DNA from: Bacteroidota bacterium
GTDB lineage: Bacteria; Bacteroidota; Bacteroidia; Flavobacteriales_D; Crocinitomicaceae
NCBI GenBank assembly: GCA_016866255.1
Contig: VGMY01000005.1
Location: 1 to 64,000 of the forward strand
DNA: 64,000 nt
Direction of reading: 5' to 3'
Made by a program: the position numbers and the translations under genes. Shown piece after piece: positions 8,756 through 18,642 of this stretch; the first letter of the stretch is position 1; each line of letters begins with the position of its first letter. The notes below the pieces were generated by a model that saw only the letters and a program-made list of their open reading frames with translations, did not search any database and had not been told where the DNA came from.

Positions 8756-10309
8756 TTGAATTTAGAACTTATAGTTGATGTTCGGCCAAACGGTGTTTGG
8801 TTGGCATTGTTGCGTAGCGGCAAATTGATTGAATTGCACGAAGAGCGTGGCAGCACGGATTTCGTTGTAGGAGACATTTATCTTGGTAAAATTCGTCGCC
8901 TCTCCCCGAGTTTAAACGCGGCTTTTGTAGATGTTGGTTATGAGCGAGATGCCTTCCTTCATTATTTAGATCTCGGTCCTAAATTTGGGTCGTTGAATAA
9001 ATTTACCAAAGAGGCTATTCGCGGCAAGCAAAACTCCTCCTCTCTAAATTATTTTAAACCCGAACCGGAAATTAGCAAAGACGGTAAAATCAGTGACGTT
9101 GTCTCTTCAAGCCAATTTGTTCTGGTACAAGTCGCCAAGGAACCCATATCAACAAAAGGGCCGCGCCTGTCCTCAGAGGTCACATTAGCGGGCCGGTACA
9201 TTGTGCTTTCTCCTTTTTCCAATAAAGTTTCTGTATCCCAAAAAATTAAATCTCAAGACGAAAAGAAACGGTTGAAAGAAACCGTGGAAGGACTCCTGCC
9301 TAAAAACTTTGGTGCGATTATTCGGACTGTCGCCGAAAACAGGACTATCGCTGAATTAGAACAAGATTTAGCGCAACTCATGGAAAAATGGAATGTTGTC
9401 TTTAAAAATCTGAAAGGAAGCAACTCCCCGAAACGTATTCTTGGAGAAATCAATACCACCTCATCCATTTTACGCGATTTATTAAATGCCGACTTCTCCA
9501 ACATTCATGTAAACTCGAAAGAAACACAGGAAGAAATTTCGCTCTTCGTTGAAAAAATAGCGCCAGGAAAAAGTTCTATTGTGAAATATTACGACGGAAG
9601 AATTCCCATATTCGAACGCTATGGCATCAACAAACAGATCAAAGTTCTTTTTGGTAAAAAAGTTCCTATGCCCAGCGGCGGCTATCTCATTATCGAGCAT
9701 ACTGAAGCCATGCATGTCATTGATGTGAACAGCGGAAACAGGAAAGGTGCCGACGGTCAAGAATCTAACGCCTTAGCGACAAACATAGAGGCTGCAGAAG
9801 AAATAGCGAGGGTGTTACAGCTGCGCGATATGGGGGGAATCATTTGCATTGATTTTATTGATATGCATCAACGAGACAACAATCGTAAACTCTATGAAAA
9901 ACTTAAAGAGTTTATGAAAAACGACCGTGCCCGTCACAACATTATTCCTCCATCTAAATTTGGTGTTATAGAAATTACAAGGCAACGTGTTCGGGAAGTG
10001 ACAGAAATAGAAACCAATGAAACTTGCCCAACGTGTAATGGAACAGGAGAGATCCAGGCAAGCATTCTATTTGCGGAGGAAATAGAAAATAATATCGCGT
10101 ATTTATTGAAAGACAAAGGCGCCAAAGGCTTTTCTCTCCAATTGCACCCTTATTTAGCAGGTTATTTCAAGTCCGGTGGGTTTTTAACCTCTATCCAATG
10201 GAAATGGTTTTTCAAATTTAGGTATTGGATTTCTATTACCCCCAATACCTCCTTTCATTTGTTGCAATACTCTTTTATCGATAAAGCTCAAGAACCCATT
10301 GAATTATAA
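8756..10309 (+). CDS. rng: Ribonuclease G/E family endoribonuclease
   Basis: A 517-residue RNase G-like enzyme, which processes rRNA and degrades mRNA. The start is a TTG, because a stop codon in frame at 8738 rules out any upstream start and MNLELIVDV is the expected N-terminus. An S1 RNA-binding domain occupies about residues 35-150. The catalytic DVNSG (near residue 323) and the acidic IDFIDM near residue 370 are intact. The zinc-link motif CPTCNGTG follows near residue 424. It is coupled to recX by a TAATG stop/start overlap. Confidence 0.94.
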   Translation: MNLELIVDVRPNGVWLALLRSGKLIELHEERGSTDFVVGDIYLGKIRRLSPSLNAAFVDVGYERDAFLHYLDLGPKFGSLNKFTKEAIRGKQNSSSLNYFKPEPEISKDGKISDVVSSSQFVLVQVAKEPISTKGPRLSSEVTLAGRYIVLSPFSNKVSVSQKIKSQDEKKRLKETVEGLLPKNFGAIIRTVAENRTIAELEQDLAQLMEKWNVVFKNLKGSNSPKRILGEINTTSSILRDLLNADFSNIHVNSKETQEEISLFVEKIAPGKSSIVKYYDGRIPIFERYGINKQIKVLFGKKVPMPSGGYLIIEHTEAMHVIDVNSGNRKGADGQESNALATNIEAAEEIARVLQLRDMGGIICIDFIDMHQRDNNRKLYEKLKEFMKNDRARHNIIPPSKFGVIEITRQRVREVTEIETNETCPTCNGTGEIQASILFAEEIENNIAYLLKDKGAKGFSLQLHPYLAGYFKSGGFLTSIQWKWFFKFRYWISITPNTSFHLLQYSFIDKAQEPIEL

Positions 10310-10773
10310 TGCCCGCAAGAAACGATCTTCAAAAATGGGCCTTGGAAATGGAACGGTTCTGCGCCTACCAGGAGAGAAGCACCTATGAAATTGTGGTAAA
10401 ACTTAACAGAAAAAAAGTTGATAAGGAACACATCAACGATATTATTTCCCACCTTAAAGCAAATAATTTCTTGAACGAGCCTCGTTTTGTTGAGGCATAT
10501 GTGCGCGGTAAATGCAACATTAAAGGTTGGGGACCGCATAAAATTAAAGCGGGCCTCAAGGCTCACAAGATCTCCGAAGAACTTATCAAAAGTGGCCTTG
10601 GAAATCTCAAACTCACCGATCAAACCCAACTACTCAATGCTTGGCTTAATAAAAAAAGGGCCGCCCTAAGAAATGAACCTGAAGGACCCAAAAAAACGGC
10701 AAAAATTATTCGATTCTTACTTTCGAAAGGGTTTGAAATGCCGGCAATAATGGACCTTGTTAAAACTTCTTGA
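10309..10773 (+). CDS. recX: RecX-family regulatory protein
   Basis: A 154-residue RecX-type protein of three-helix repeats. In other bacteria RecX binds RecA filaments and modulates recombination. The segments [30 protein letters not shown] (about residues 56-70) and [14 protein letters not shown] match the family. It starts on the last base of the rng stop codon (TAATG) and its 3' end overlaps the convergent lysS gene by 14 bp. RecA itself is not in this window. Confidence 0.9.
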   Translation: MPARNDLQKWALEMERFCAYQERSTYEIVVKLNRKKVDKEHINDIISHLKANNFLNEPRFVEAYVRGKCNIKGWGPHKIKAGLKAHKISEELIKSGLGNLKLTDQTQLLNAWLNKKRAALRNEPEGPKKTAKIIRFLLSKGFEMPAIMDLVKTS

Positions 10774-12448
10774 TGAACACCCCTTCCTCTTGCTTATAAA
10801 TGAGCACCAACTGGTTTTTGGATAAATGCTTTAAGCTCAGGTCCCATTGCTTATTGCTGCAATCCGCCTTTGTTCGTAATTCCGATAATGCCTGAGGGTT
10901 TTCTGAGCACATGTTCAGAATCAATTTATCCAGTTCTGATAACGAAACTGTTTTTTCGGGGCGCATCTGCGGAAAAAATAATACTTCTTGAATGGAATGG
11001 TTATTCGTTAACAACATTACCAAGCGGTCCATGCCTATTCCAATGCCCGATGTTGGTGGCATTCCATATTCAAGCGACCTTAAAAAATCTTGATCGATGA
11101 GCATTGCCTCATCGTCTCCCCTTTCAGTTAACCGAAGCTGTGCTTCGAAACGCTCTCTTTGATCGATAGGGTCATTTAACTCCGAATAGGAATTCGCAAT
11201 TTCTTTTCCGTCCACTATCAATTCAAAACGTTCCGTTAGCGAAGGATCTTCCCGATGGCGCTTACACAAGGGGGACATTTCAAGGGGATAGTCGGTAATA
11301 AAGGTTGGATTAATGTAATTTCCTTCGCATTTCTCGCTAAAAATTTCGTCAATTAATTTTCCCGCTCCCATGGATGGTTGAACTTCAATGTTCAGGTCGA
11401 TGCACATATCGCGCAATTGGTTTTCCGTTTTATCGGCGATATCAAATCCTGTGTTTTCTAAGATTGCCTGCCGCATAGTTACCCTCCTAAACGGTGCTTT
11501 AAAAGATATGATCTGGTCACCAACGAGCAGTTCGGTTTTTTCACAAACGCCCAAGACAATTTCTTGTAAAAGTTGTTCCGTAAATCCCATCATCCATCGA
11601 TAATCCTTGTACGCCACGTAAAGTTCCATCATCGTAAATTCAGGGTTGTGAGTTCGGTCCATTCCTTCATTTCTAAAGTCTTTGGCAAATTCAAAAACGC
11701 CATCAAATCCCCCTACAATAAGTCGTTTGAGGTATAATTCATTAGCAATTCGCAAGTAGAGCGGAATATCCAAGGCATTGTGATGGGTGATGAAGGGCCG
11801 TGCAGCGGCTCCTCCAGGAATTGCTTGTAATATCGGAGTTTCCACTTCCAAAAAACCCTGTCTTTCAAGCGCTTTACGCATAAGGGTAAATATCAAAGAG
11901 CGCTTGATAAACGTTTCTTTAACCTTCGGGTTAACTACCAAATCGACATACCGTTGTCGATAGCGTAATTCGGCATCGGTGAAGGCATCGTGGGTGTACC
12001 CTTCTGCGTCAATTTTGGGAAGAGGCAACGGTTTCAATGACTTGCTAAGCAGCTTAAAAGAAGCAACGTTCACGGATATTTCTCCTACTTGAGTTTTAAA
12101 CATTCTTCCGACAACACCAATAAAATCCCCAAGGTCCAGGAGTTTTTTAAAAACCTCGTTGTACAGCATTTTATCTTCACCAGGACAAAGCTCATCTCGG
12201 TTAAAATACAATTGAATTCTTCCGGAACTATCCTGAAGCTCCGCAAAAGAAGCCTTTCCCATAATTCGCTGGCTCATCATCCTTCCAGCTATTTGTACCT
12301 CCTGATTTTCTACGAACTCTTTTTTCAGCGTTTCTGCCAAATGGCTCACAAAAAATTCTTCAGCAGGATATGGCTCAACCCCCAGTTGTCGAATTTTTTC
12401 AAGGGTTTGGCGTCGTTGTTCTTCTTGTTCTGATAGTTCTTGGCTCAT
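10760..12448 (-). CDS. lysS: Lysyl-tRNA synthetase (class II)
   Basis: This enzyme charges tRNA-Lys. The 562-residue protein has the N-terminal OB-fold anticodon-binding domain (about residues 55-150). It is followed by the class II catalytic core with [17 protein letters not shown] (motif 2) and [11 protein letters not shown] (motif 3, near residue 476). About 60 residues follow the usual LysS end (from [10 protein letters not shown]), giving a helical extension that looks like a small winged-helix domain. Longer LysS proteins of this kind occur in Bacteroidota. Its 3' end overlaps recX. Confidence 0.97.
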   Translation of the reverse strand: MSQELSEQEEQRRQTLEKIRQLGVEPYPAEEFFVSHLAETLKKEFVENQEVQIAGRMMSQRIMGKASFAELQDSSGRIQLYFNRDELCPGEDKMLYNEVFKKLLDLGDFIGVVGRMFKTQVGEISVNVASFKLLSKSLKPLPLPKIDAEGYTHDAFTDAELRYRQRYVDLVVNPKVKETFIKRSLIFTLMRKALERQGFLEVETPILQAIPGGAAARPFITHHNALDIPLYLRIANELYLKRLIVGGFDGVFEFAKDFRNEGMDRTHNPEFTMMELYVAYKDYRWMMGFTEQLLQEIVLGVCEKTELLVGDQIISFKAPFRRVTMRQAILENTGFDIADKTENQLRDMCIDLNIEVQPSMGAGKLIDEIFSEKCEGNYINPTFITDYPLEMSPLCKRHREDPSLTERFELIVDGKEIANSYSELNDPIDQRERFEAQLRLTERGDDEAMLIDQDFLRSLEYGMPPTSGIGIGMDRLVMLLTNNHSIQEVLFFPQMRPEKTVSLSELDKLILNMCSENPQALSELRTKADCSNKQWDLSLKHLSKNQLVLIYKQEEGVFIKKF

Positions 12449-12469
12449 ACTTTAGACAGTTAATCGTTA

Positions 12470-12477
12470 CAAAGATA
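12470..12477 (-). promoter_or_regulatory. Candidate -7 element for lysS
   Basis: On the minus strand this reads TATCTTTG, an exact TAnnTTTG match 21 bases before the lysS start codon. No clear -33 TTG was found. Confidence 0.4.
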
Positions 12478-12498
12478 GGGTACCCGAAGTTCTTTCAC

Positions 12499-13848
12499 TT
12501 AAAACAGCAACATTCCTATTGAAAAATAAATGAACAACCCTATTACATCGTTGAGCGTGGTAACAAATGGGCCAATTGCCAAAGCCGGATCGATTTTGTA
12601 GCGGTTTAAAATAAGGGGAAAAATGGTCCCAAAAACGGAAGCAAAAACAATGACCGTAAGCAGCGATAAACTTACCACTGTGGCCAATTTAACGGTTGAA
12701 AAAAACACCGCAATACCAAAAATTAATCCGGAAAGAATGACGCCATTCATTAAACCAACCGTGGCTTCTTTTCCTACCCGGGGTAAAAGCCGTTTGAAGG
12801 CAATGTCCCCTTTTGCGATCGCCTGAACTACAATGGCGGAAGACTGTACGCCGACATTTCCGCCCATAGCTGTTATTAAGGGAATGAAAAACGCAAGGGC
12901 AGGAAGTTGCGATAGGCCTCCTTCAAAATTTGAAATCACTTTGGCTCCAATGGTCCCTCCAATCATAGCTATCATAAGCCAGGGAAGACGCGAAAAACTT
13001 GACTTGATAATGGAAGAGGGTGAATCTGAATTTTCGCTAATCCCTGTGGCCATTTTAAAATCTTTATCTGCCTCCTCCTTGATGTAATCCACAACGTCGT
13101 CAAGGGTTATTCTACCCACTAATTTATTTTGATAATCCACAACGGGAATAGAAACCAAATCGTACTTTTCCATGATACGAGCAACCTCCTCTGCAGAATC
13201 ACTCGTTTTAACTTTAATGATGTTTTTGGATTGGTAAAGCTCCTCTATGGTTGTTTTTGTATTGGCAAAAATTAATCTTTTTAAGGACAAAACCCCCACC
13301 AAATGTCCGTATTCGTTCACCACGAAAATATTGTACACTTTTTCAACGTCTTCTGCTTGTTTGCGCAACTCCACAATGGTTCGTCTTACCGTCCATTCGA
13401 CATGTGCTTGAAAAAATTCTTTCTGCATTAGCCCCCCAGCGGAGTTGTCCTCGTAATTCAAAAGGTCGACGATGTCCTCGGCGGCATCGTCGTCTTTCAT
13501 TTCCGCGATTACCTGTTGAATTTGGTCCTTGGTAAGTTCTCCTAAAATATCTGCAGCATCATCGGAATCTAAATTTTCCAACTGATCAGCAATCTCCTTT
13601 GACGTAAGCGATGCGATGAATCGATCTCGAACCTCCTCGTCAAGTTCCATTAAAATCCCCGCCCGCAAATCCTCCTCCTCTACAAGAAAATAAACATATT
13701 TAGCTTCGTCGTTGGTTAGATTATCCAAGATTTCTGCAACATCGGCATAATGCAAATGCAAAACATGCTCCGTAAGCCACAGAGCATCGTCCTCGGAAAT
13801 TCGAGCACGGATTTCGTCAAGGAATTCTTTGGTTAAATCTGGGCTCAT
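12499..13848 (-). CDS. mgtE: Magnesium transporter MgtE
   Basis: A 449-residue magnesium channel. The cytosolic N domain (residues 1-130) is rich in Asp/Glu, for example LENLDSDDAADILGEL, and senses intracellular magnesium. Two CBS domains follow (about residues 135-260). The C-terminal third (about 285-449) has five membrane segments, including GGNVGVQSSAIVVQAIAKGD and the final ALAIGPFVTTLNDVIGL, both typical of the MgtE pore. It is 66 bp after the superoxide dismutase gene on the same strand. Confidence 0.95.
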   Translation of the reverse strand: MSPDLTKEFLDEIRARISEDDALWLTEHVLHLHYADVAEILDNLTNDEAKYVYFLVEEEDLRAGILMELDEEVRDRFIASLTSKEIADQLENLDSDDAADILGELTKDQIQQVIAEMKDDDAAEDIVDLLNYEDNSAGGLMQKEFFQAHVEWTVRRTIVELRKQAEDVEKVYNIFVVNEYGHLVGVLSLKRLIFANTKTTIEELYQSKNIIKVKTSDSAEEVARIMEKYDLVSIPVVDYQNKLVGRITLDDVVDYIKEEADKDFKMATGISENSDSPSSIIKSSFSRLPWLMIAMIGGTIGAKVISNFEGGLSQLPALAFFIPLITAMGGNVGVQSSAIVVQAIAKGDIAFKRLLPRVGKEATVGLMNGVILSGLIFGIAVFFSTVKLATVVSLSLLTVIVFASVFGTIFPLILNRYKIDPALAIGPFVTTLNDVIGLFIYFSIGMLLF

Positions 13849-13913
13849 GCTATTCTTTACGTAAAATCGCTGTAAAGGTTTATTTTATTTCGAAAAACCC
13901 TTAACCGTGTATG

Positions 13914-14675
13914 TTAAGACTTCTTTTTTCGTTTTTGTCTCGAAACCAGGCGGTCCAGCAGAGCCCTATTTGCCCGAGCCAATTGATACTTTTCGCCCAC
14001 GACTTTCCAATCTATTAAATCCCAAACGGCTTTTAAATAATCTGCTCGGCGGTTTTGATAATTGAGATAATATGCGTGTTCCCAAACATCAATTCCCAAG
14101 ATAGGAATTCCCGGATTTTCAACCACGGGCATAATGGGGTTGTCCTGGTTGGCTGTTGATACCACGGCTAAATTCATTTTCGGGGTAACCATCAACCATG
14201 CCCAGCCTGAACCAAAACGCGACATGGCTGCTTTGTTAAGTTCCTTTCTCAAAGAATCCATATTGCCAAATGCCGTGTTGATTTCCTTTAACAGTTCGTC
14301 ACATATTACTCCTTGCCTCGTTTTTGGAGCGAGAATTTCCCAAAATAAACTGTGATTGTAATGTCCCCCGGCATTATTTCGCAAGAAATCATTTTGAGAG
14401 GAAGTTACGGACAACAAAATCTCCTCTATGCCCCATGATTCGTAGGCCGTTCCTTCTATCGACTTATTCAGGTTATTAACATAAGCCTGGTGATGTTTTG
14501 TCAAATGAATTTCCATCGTTTGCGCGTCAATGTATGGCGCATAATCCGCGTAAGCATAGGGCAACTTGGGCAAAACAAAGGGTTGCGCAAAGTGAGTCCA
14601 CGACAAGGCTAAAAAAATGCTGAACACCGAAAAATAATAGCTCATCCTCTTTTTGTTCACTAAGGTACGAAACAT
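13914..14675 (-). CDS. Exported Fe/Mn superoxide dismutase
   Basis: An Fe/Mn-type superoxide dismutase of 253 residues, about 50 longer than cytosolic members. The N-terminus (MFRTLVNKKRMSYY followed by a hydrophobic stretch to residue 30) looks like a signal peptide ending at THFAQ. The mature domain begins PFVLPKLPYAYADYAPYID. Metal ligands are visible in HLTKHHQAYVNNLN, HYNHSLFW and DVWEHAYYLNYQNRR. The product is predicted to be periplasmic or extracellular, where it would remove superoxide outside the cytoplasm. An internal Met at residue 11 is an alternative start. Confidence 0.92.
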   Translation of the reverse strand: MFRTLVNKKRMSYYFSVFSIFLALSWTHFAQPFVLPKLPYAYADYAPYIDAQTMEIHLTKHHQAYVNNLNKSIEGTAYESWGIEEILLSVTSSQNDFLRNNAGGHYNHSLFWEILAPKTRQGVICDELLKEINTAFGNMDSLRKELNKAAMSRFGSGWAWLMVTPKMNLAVVSTANQDNPIMPVVENPGIPILGIDVWEHAYYLNYQNRRADYLKAVWDLIDWKVVGEKYQLARANRALLDRLVSRQKRKKKS

Positions 14676-14713
14676 CTCGGAGTCTTTACCTCAACGATTT
14701 GCCCGTTTTGTCG

Positions 14714-14721
14714 TATTTTTG
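14714..14721 (+). promoter_or_regulatory. Candidate -7 element for ileS
   Basis: TATTTTTG, a perfect TAnnTTTG match, lies 22 bases before the ileS start codon in the 68-bp region between the divergent SOD and ileS genes. Confidence 0.42.
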
Positions 14722-14743
14722 AAACATACTTTCATACACATAC

Positions 14744-17700
14744 ATGGATTTTCGGGAATACAAGGGTCTCCGGCTTAGCGCGATCAGTGAGGAAATAAAC
14801 GCGTATTGGGAGAAGAAAACCATATTTCAAAAATCCATTGAACAAAAAGGAGAAAAAGGGGACTTCATCTTTTACGAAGGCCCCCCTTCAGCCAACGGAA
14901 TTCCTGGAATACACCATGTTATGGGGAGAACGATCAAAGACGCTTTTTGCCGTTATAAAACCCTTAAAGGATTCCGGGTTAACCGCAAGGCGGGATGGGA
15001 CACGCACGGCTTGCCAGTAGAGCTTGGGGTTGAAAAAGAACTGGGAATCACCAAGGAAGATATCGGCACCAAAATTTCAGTAGAAGAATACAATGCGGCA
15101 TGCAAAAACGCCGTACTGCGTTACACGGATATTTGGAATCGTTTAACCAAAAATATGGGGTATTGGGTTGACATGAATGATCCGTATGTAACCTGCGAAA
15201 GTAAATACATGGAATCTGTGTGGTGGCTTCTAAGTGAACTCTTTAAAAAGGATTTATTATACAAAGGATACACCATTCAGCCCTATTCCCCAAAAGCGGG
15301 CACAGGGCTCTCTTCCCATGAGTTAAACCAACCTGGCTGCTATAAAACCGTTAAAGACACCTCTGTGGTGGCTCAATTTAAATGGAAAAAAGAGCAGAAG
15401 AATCCTTGGGATGAATACAAAGACAATCGCTTTTTTTTGGCTTGGACAACAACCCCTTGGACGCTGCCTTCAAATACAGCATTAACCGTCGGGCCCTCTA
15501 TCGATTATACCCTCATTAAAACGTTTAACCCCTATACCCACGAAGCCATTGAAGTGGTTTGCGCTACGGCATTGATTTCTTCCCTCTTTCAGAAAGGATT
15601 TCACGCAGTTTCCATCGAGGAGGAATTGGTGTTGGGCGAAAACCAAAAAACCCTTCCTTTCTTAATCTGTTCAAGTGTAAAGGGTCAAGAATTAGTAGGG
15701 CTTAAGTACGAGCAACTTTTACCATATTGCACCCCGTACGAAAGGGCCGAAGAAGCTTACCGGGTTATTAGCGGATCTTTCGTAACCACAGAGGATGGAA
15801 CGGGAATCGTCCACACGGCCCCAACTTTTGGTGCTGATGATGCGCGCGTGGCCCAAGATGCCGGAGTGCCGCCTATGTTGATATTAAACGAAAGCGGGCA
15901 GCCTGTTCCTTTGGTAGACCTACAAGGTAAATTCAGACCGGAAGTTGGTGATTTGGCAGGAAAATTTGTTAAAAATGAATACTACCCCGAAGAAGCAATT
16001 CCGGAAAAATCGGTAGACGTTGAAATTGCCATTCGCTTAAAAGAAAAAGGGCTTGCCTTTAAAGTAGAAAAATACGAACACACTTATCCGCACTGTTGGC
16101 GAACAGATAAGCCGGTATTATACTACCCTTTGGATTCCTGGTTTATTCGGGTGGCTGATTGTCGCGACAAACTGGTGGCCCTGAACAATACCGTTCAATG
16201 GAAACCCGAATCAACAGGTACGGGACGATTTGGAAAGTGGCTTGAAAATGCCAACGATTGGAACCTTTCTCGATCGCGATTTTGGGGGATTCCCCTTCCT
16301 ATTTGGAGCACGGAAAACGGAGACGAGCGGCGTTGCGTTGGTTCATTAGAGGAACTGTTTTCGGCGTGTGAAACATCGGTTAGCGCTGGATTCATGGCGG
16401 ACAACCCGCTGAGGGATTTTATAGTTGGTGATTTTTCCGACGCCAACTACCAGTCCGTTGATTTGCACAAACATAGAATGGATAAAATTACCTTGGTTTC
16501 TTCCACAGGTCAGCCCATGCGGCGAGAAGCCGATTTAATTGATGTTTGGTTTGACTCCGGTGCCATGCCTTTTGCACAATGGCATTACCCATTTGAAAAC
16601 AAAGCGTTTATCGATGATCAAACGCATTATCCGGCAGATTTTATTGCCGAAGGGGTTGATCAAACTCGAGGATGGTTTTATACGTTACACGCCATTTCTG
16701 CTTTAGTGTTCGATAAGGTGGCATACAAAACGGTGCTTTCCAATGGCCTGGTCCTCGACAAGGACGGACAAAAGATGTCTAAACGACTTGGAAATACGGT
16801 TAATCCGTTTGATATCCTATCCCAATACGGCCCGGATGCCCCACGATGGTATATGTTAACGAACGCCCAACCATGGGACAATTTAAAATTTGACATAGCC
16901 GGCATTCAAGAAACCCAGCGTAAATTTTTCGGAACACTCTATAATACCTATTCATTTTTTGCGCTATATGCTAATGTTGATTGTTTTGATGTCCATGCCC
17001 CGGAAGTTCCAGTAAACGAACGCCCAGAAATGGACCGATGGATATTGTCTCGCCTAAACACCTTGATTGAAGAAGTAGAATCCTCCTTTGAACAATACGA
17101 TGCGACAAATGCGGGAAGGCAAATTCAAGATTTTGTCTGCGATCAATTATCGAATTGGTATGTGCGCTTAGGTCGGCGGCGTTTCTGGAAAAACGAAAAT
17201 CCTGTCGACAAAATGGCGGCATACCAAACCCTACATACTTGCCTGAAAACCGTTAGTATTATATCCTCTCCCATTGCGCCGTTTTATATGGATCGGTTGT
17301 ATTTGGATTTAACACAAGGAAAAGAATTTGAATCTGTTCATCTCGCTCCTTTTCCGCCCATTAATCGGGATGCAATCAACGCAGCGTTAGAACAAGAAAT
17401 CGACCTCGCCCAACGCATAACATCCATGGTCTTGAGCTTACGGAAAAAAGAAAAAATACGGGTAAGACAACCGCTTGGCAGGATTTTAATACCCACCCTA
17501 TCAGAACCGTTAAAAACATACGTCAATCGCGTTGCGCCTTTAATTCAATCCGAAGTCAATGTTAAAGGAATTGAATGGTTGGATACCCATGCGCTAACCC
17601 AACAAATAAAACCCAATTTTAAAACCATCGGACCAAAATATGGGGCGTATATGAAGGGAATTGCGGCTTGGATTCACGCCTTAAACGCCGAAGAAATTGC

Positions 17701-18124
17701 GATGTTTGAGCAGCGTCAGGGGGCATCGTTCACCCTTGAAGGCCACGAGATAACGCTTAATTCAAACGATGTTGAAATAAGCACCAAAGATGTTCCCGGT
17801 TGGGTTGTTGCAACGGAAGGAATATTAACCGTTGCGCTTGATGTAACCATTACGCCCGCATTGGCGGCGGAGGGCATTGCCCGAGAAGTTGTCAATCGGA
17901 TTCAGAACGCAAGAAAAGAAGGAGGCTTTGAAGTAACCGACCGCATACACATAAAGTATGTTGCAAGCACCAATATTACCCAGGGGATTAAAACCCATCA
18001 CGCCTACATTAGTGAAGAGGTTCTTGCAGATACTTTAGAACTTCATAATGCTATAAACGATGGAATTCACGAAGAAATTGAAGCGCCCAATGACTTTATT
18101 TTTACCCTAACGAAATCAACATGA
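14744..18124 (+). CDS. ileS: Isoleucyl-tRNA synthetase
   Basis: A class I synthetase of 1126 residues that charges tRNA-Ile. The HIGH-type motif is GIHHVMGRT (about residues 53-61), and the KMSKS loop appears as KMSKRLGN near residue 678. The insertion between them is the editing (CP1) domain, with WTTTPWTLPSNTAL marking its start. The C-terminal part is the anticodon-binding domain. The longer form with the HHVM signature is common in Bacteroidota. Its stop overlaps the start of the following biotin-carrier gene by 4 bp (ATGA). Confidence 0.97.
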   Translation: MDFREYKGLRLSAISEEINAYWEKKTIFQKSIEQKGEKGDFIFYEGPPSANGIPGIHHVMGRTIKDAFCRYKTLKGFRVNRKAGWDTHGLPVELGVEKELGITKEDIGTKISVEEYNAACKNAVLRYTDIWNRLTKNMGYWVDMNDPYVTCESKYMESVWWLLSELFKKDLLYKGYTIQPYSPKAGTGLSSHELNQPGCYKTVKDTSVVAQFKWKKEQKNPWDEYKDNRFFLAWTTTPWTLPSNTALTVGPSIDYTLIKTFNPYTHEAIEVVCATALISSLFQKGFHAVSIEEELVLGENQKTLPFLICSSVKGQELVGLKYEQLLPYCTPYERAEEAYRVISGSFVTTEDGTGIVHTAPTFGADDARVAQDAGVPPMLILNESGQPVPLVDLQGKFRPEVGDLAGKFVKNEYYPEEAIPEKSVDVEIAIRLKEKGLAFKVEKYEHTYPHCWRTDKPVLYYPLDSWFIRVADCRDKLVALNNTVQWKPESTGTGRFGKWLENANDWNLSRSRFWGIPLPIWSTENGDERRCVGSLEELFSACETSVSAGFMADNPLRDFIVGDFSDANYQSVDLHKHRMDKITLVSSTGQPMRREADLIDVWFDSGAMPFAQWHYPFENKAFIDDQTHYPADFIAEGVDQTRGWFYTLHAISALVFDKVAYKTVLSNGLVLDKDGQKMSKRLGNTVNPFDILSQYGPDAPRWYMLTNAQPWDNLKFDIAGIQETQRKFFGTLYNTYSFFALYANVDCFDVHAPEVPVNERPEMDRWILSRLNTLIEEVESSFEQYDATNAGRQIQDFVCDQLSNWYVRLGRRRFWKNENPVDKMAAYQTLHTCLKTVSIISSPIAPFYMDRLYLDLTQGKEFESVHLAPFPPINRDAINAALEQEIDLAQRITSMVLSLRKKEKIRVRQPLGRILIPTLSEPLKTYVNRVAPLIQSEVNVKGIEWLDTHALTQQIKPNFKTIGPKYGAYMKGIAAWIHALNAEEIAMFEQRQGASFTLEGHEITLNSNDVEISTKDVPGWVVATEGILTVALDVTITPALAAEGIAREVVNRIQNARKEGGFEVTDRIHIKYVASTNITQGIKTHHAYISEEVLADTLELHNAINDGIHEEIEAPNDFIFTLTKST

Positions 18125-18579
18125 CTTGGATATTTGACCAACAAGAAACGACCACGGCGGAGGGGGCTTCCATCAAGTGGATTGATCAGCGGTTTTTCAC
18201 CTTGGAATTTGAAGGCACACAATTTCACGGAGAAATACTTTCTGATTTAAGCGAAGAACATCAACTGCTGCTTAAAATCAATCACCGAGTATTCCATATT
18301 CGCAAAAAACACGCATTGGATGAACTTATCCATCAATTAGGTATGGATAAACCAAAAATCCGGAAAATTAAAGTAGTCAATGCCCCCATGCCGGGAAGAA
18401 TCGTTAAACTTCTTGTTTCAATCGGAGATTGCGTTGATGCCGGAACCCCATTAGTATCTTTGGAGGCGATGAAAATGGAAAACACGCTGAAATCAAGCGG
18501 AACAGGCACCGTCAAGACCATTCATGTTTGTGCTGGGAGCGTTGTTGAAAAAGGCGCGTTACTTTTTGAATTTGAATAA
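18121..18579 (+). CDS. Orphan biotinyl-domain carrier protein
   Basis: A 152-residue protein whose C-terminal 75 residues form a biotinyl domain with EAMKMEN, the biotinylated lysine being K118. The N-terminal 75 residues resemble the linker part of acyl-CoA (propionyl-type) carboxylase carriers rather than AccB. No biotin carboxylase or carboxyltransferase gene adjoins it, so its partner enzyme must be encoded elsewhere. It is translationally coupled to ileS by an ATGA overlap. It is clearly distinct from accB at 1468-1947. Confidence 0.88.
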   Translation: MTWIFDQQETTTAEGASIKWIDQRFFTLEFEGTQFHGEILSDLSEEHQLLLKINHRVFHIRKKHALDELIHQLGMDKPKIRKIKVVNAPMPGRIVKLLVSIGDCVDAGTPLVSLEAMKMENTLKSSGTGTVKTIHVCAGSVVEKGALLFEFE

Positions 18580-18642
18580 AGCCACTTAACACACAATTAA
18601 TATTGCGGCGCTAAATTTCACAATGTTAGACCCTACAAGAAC

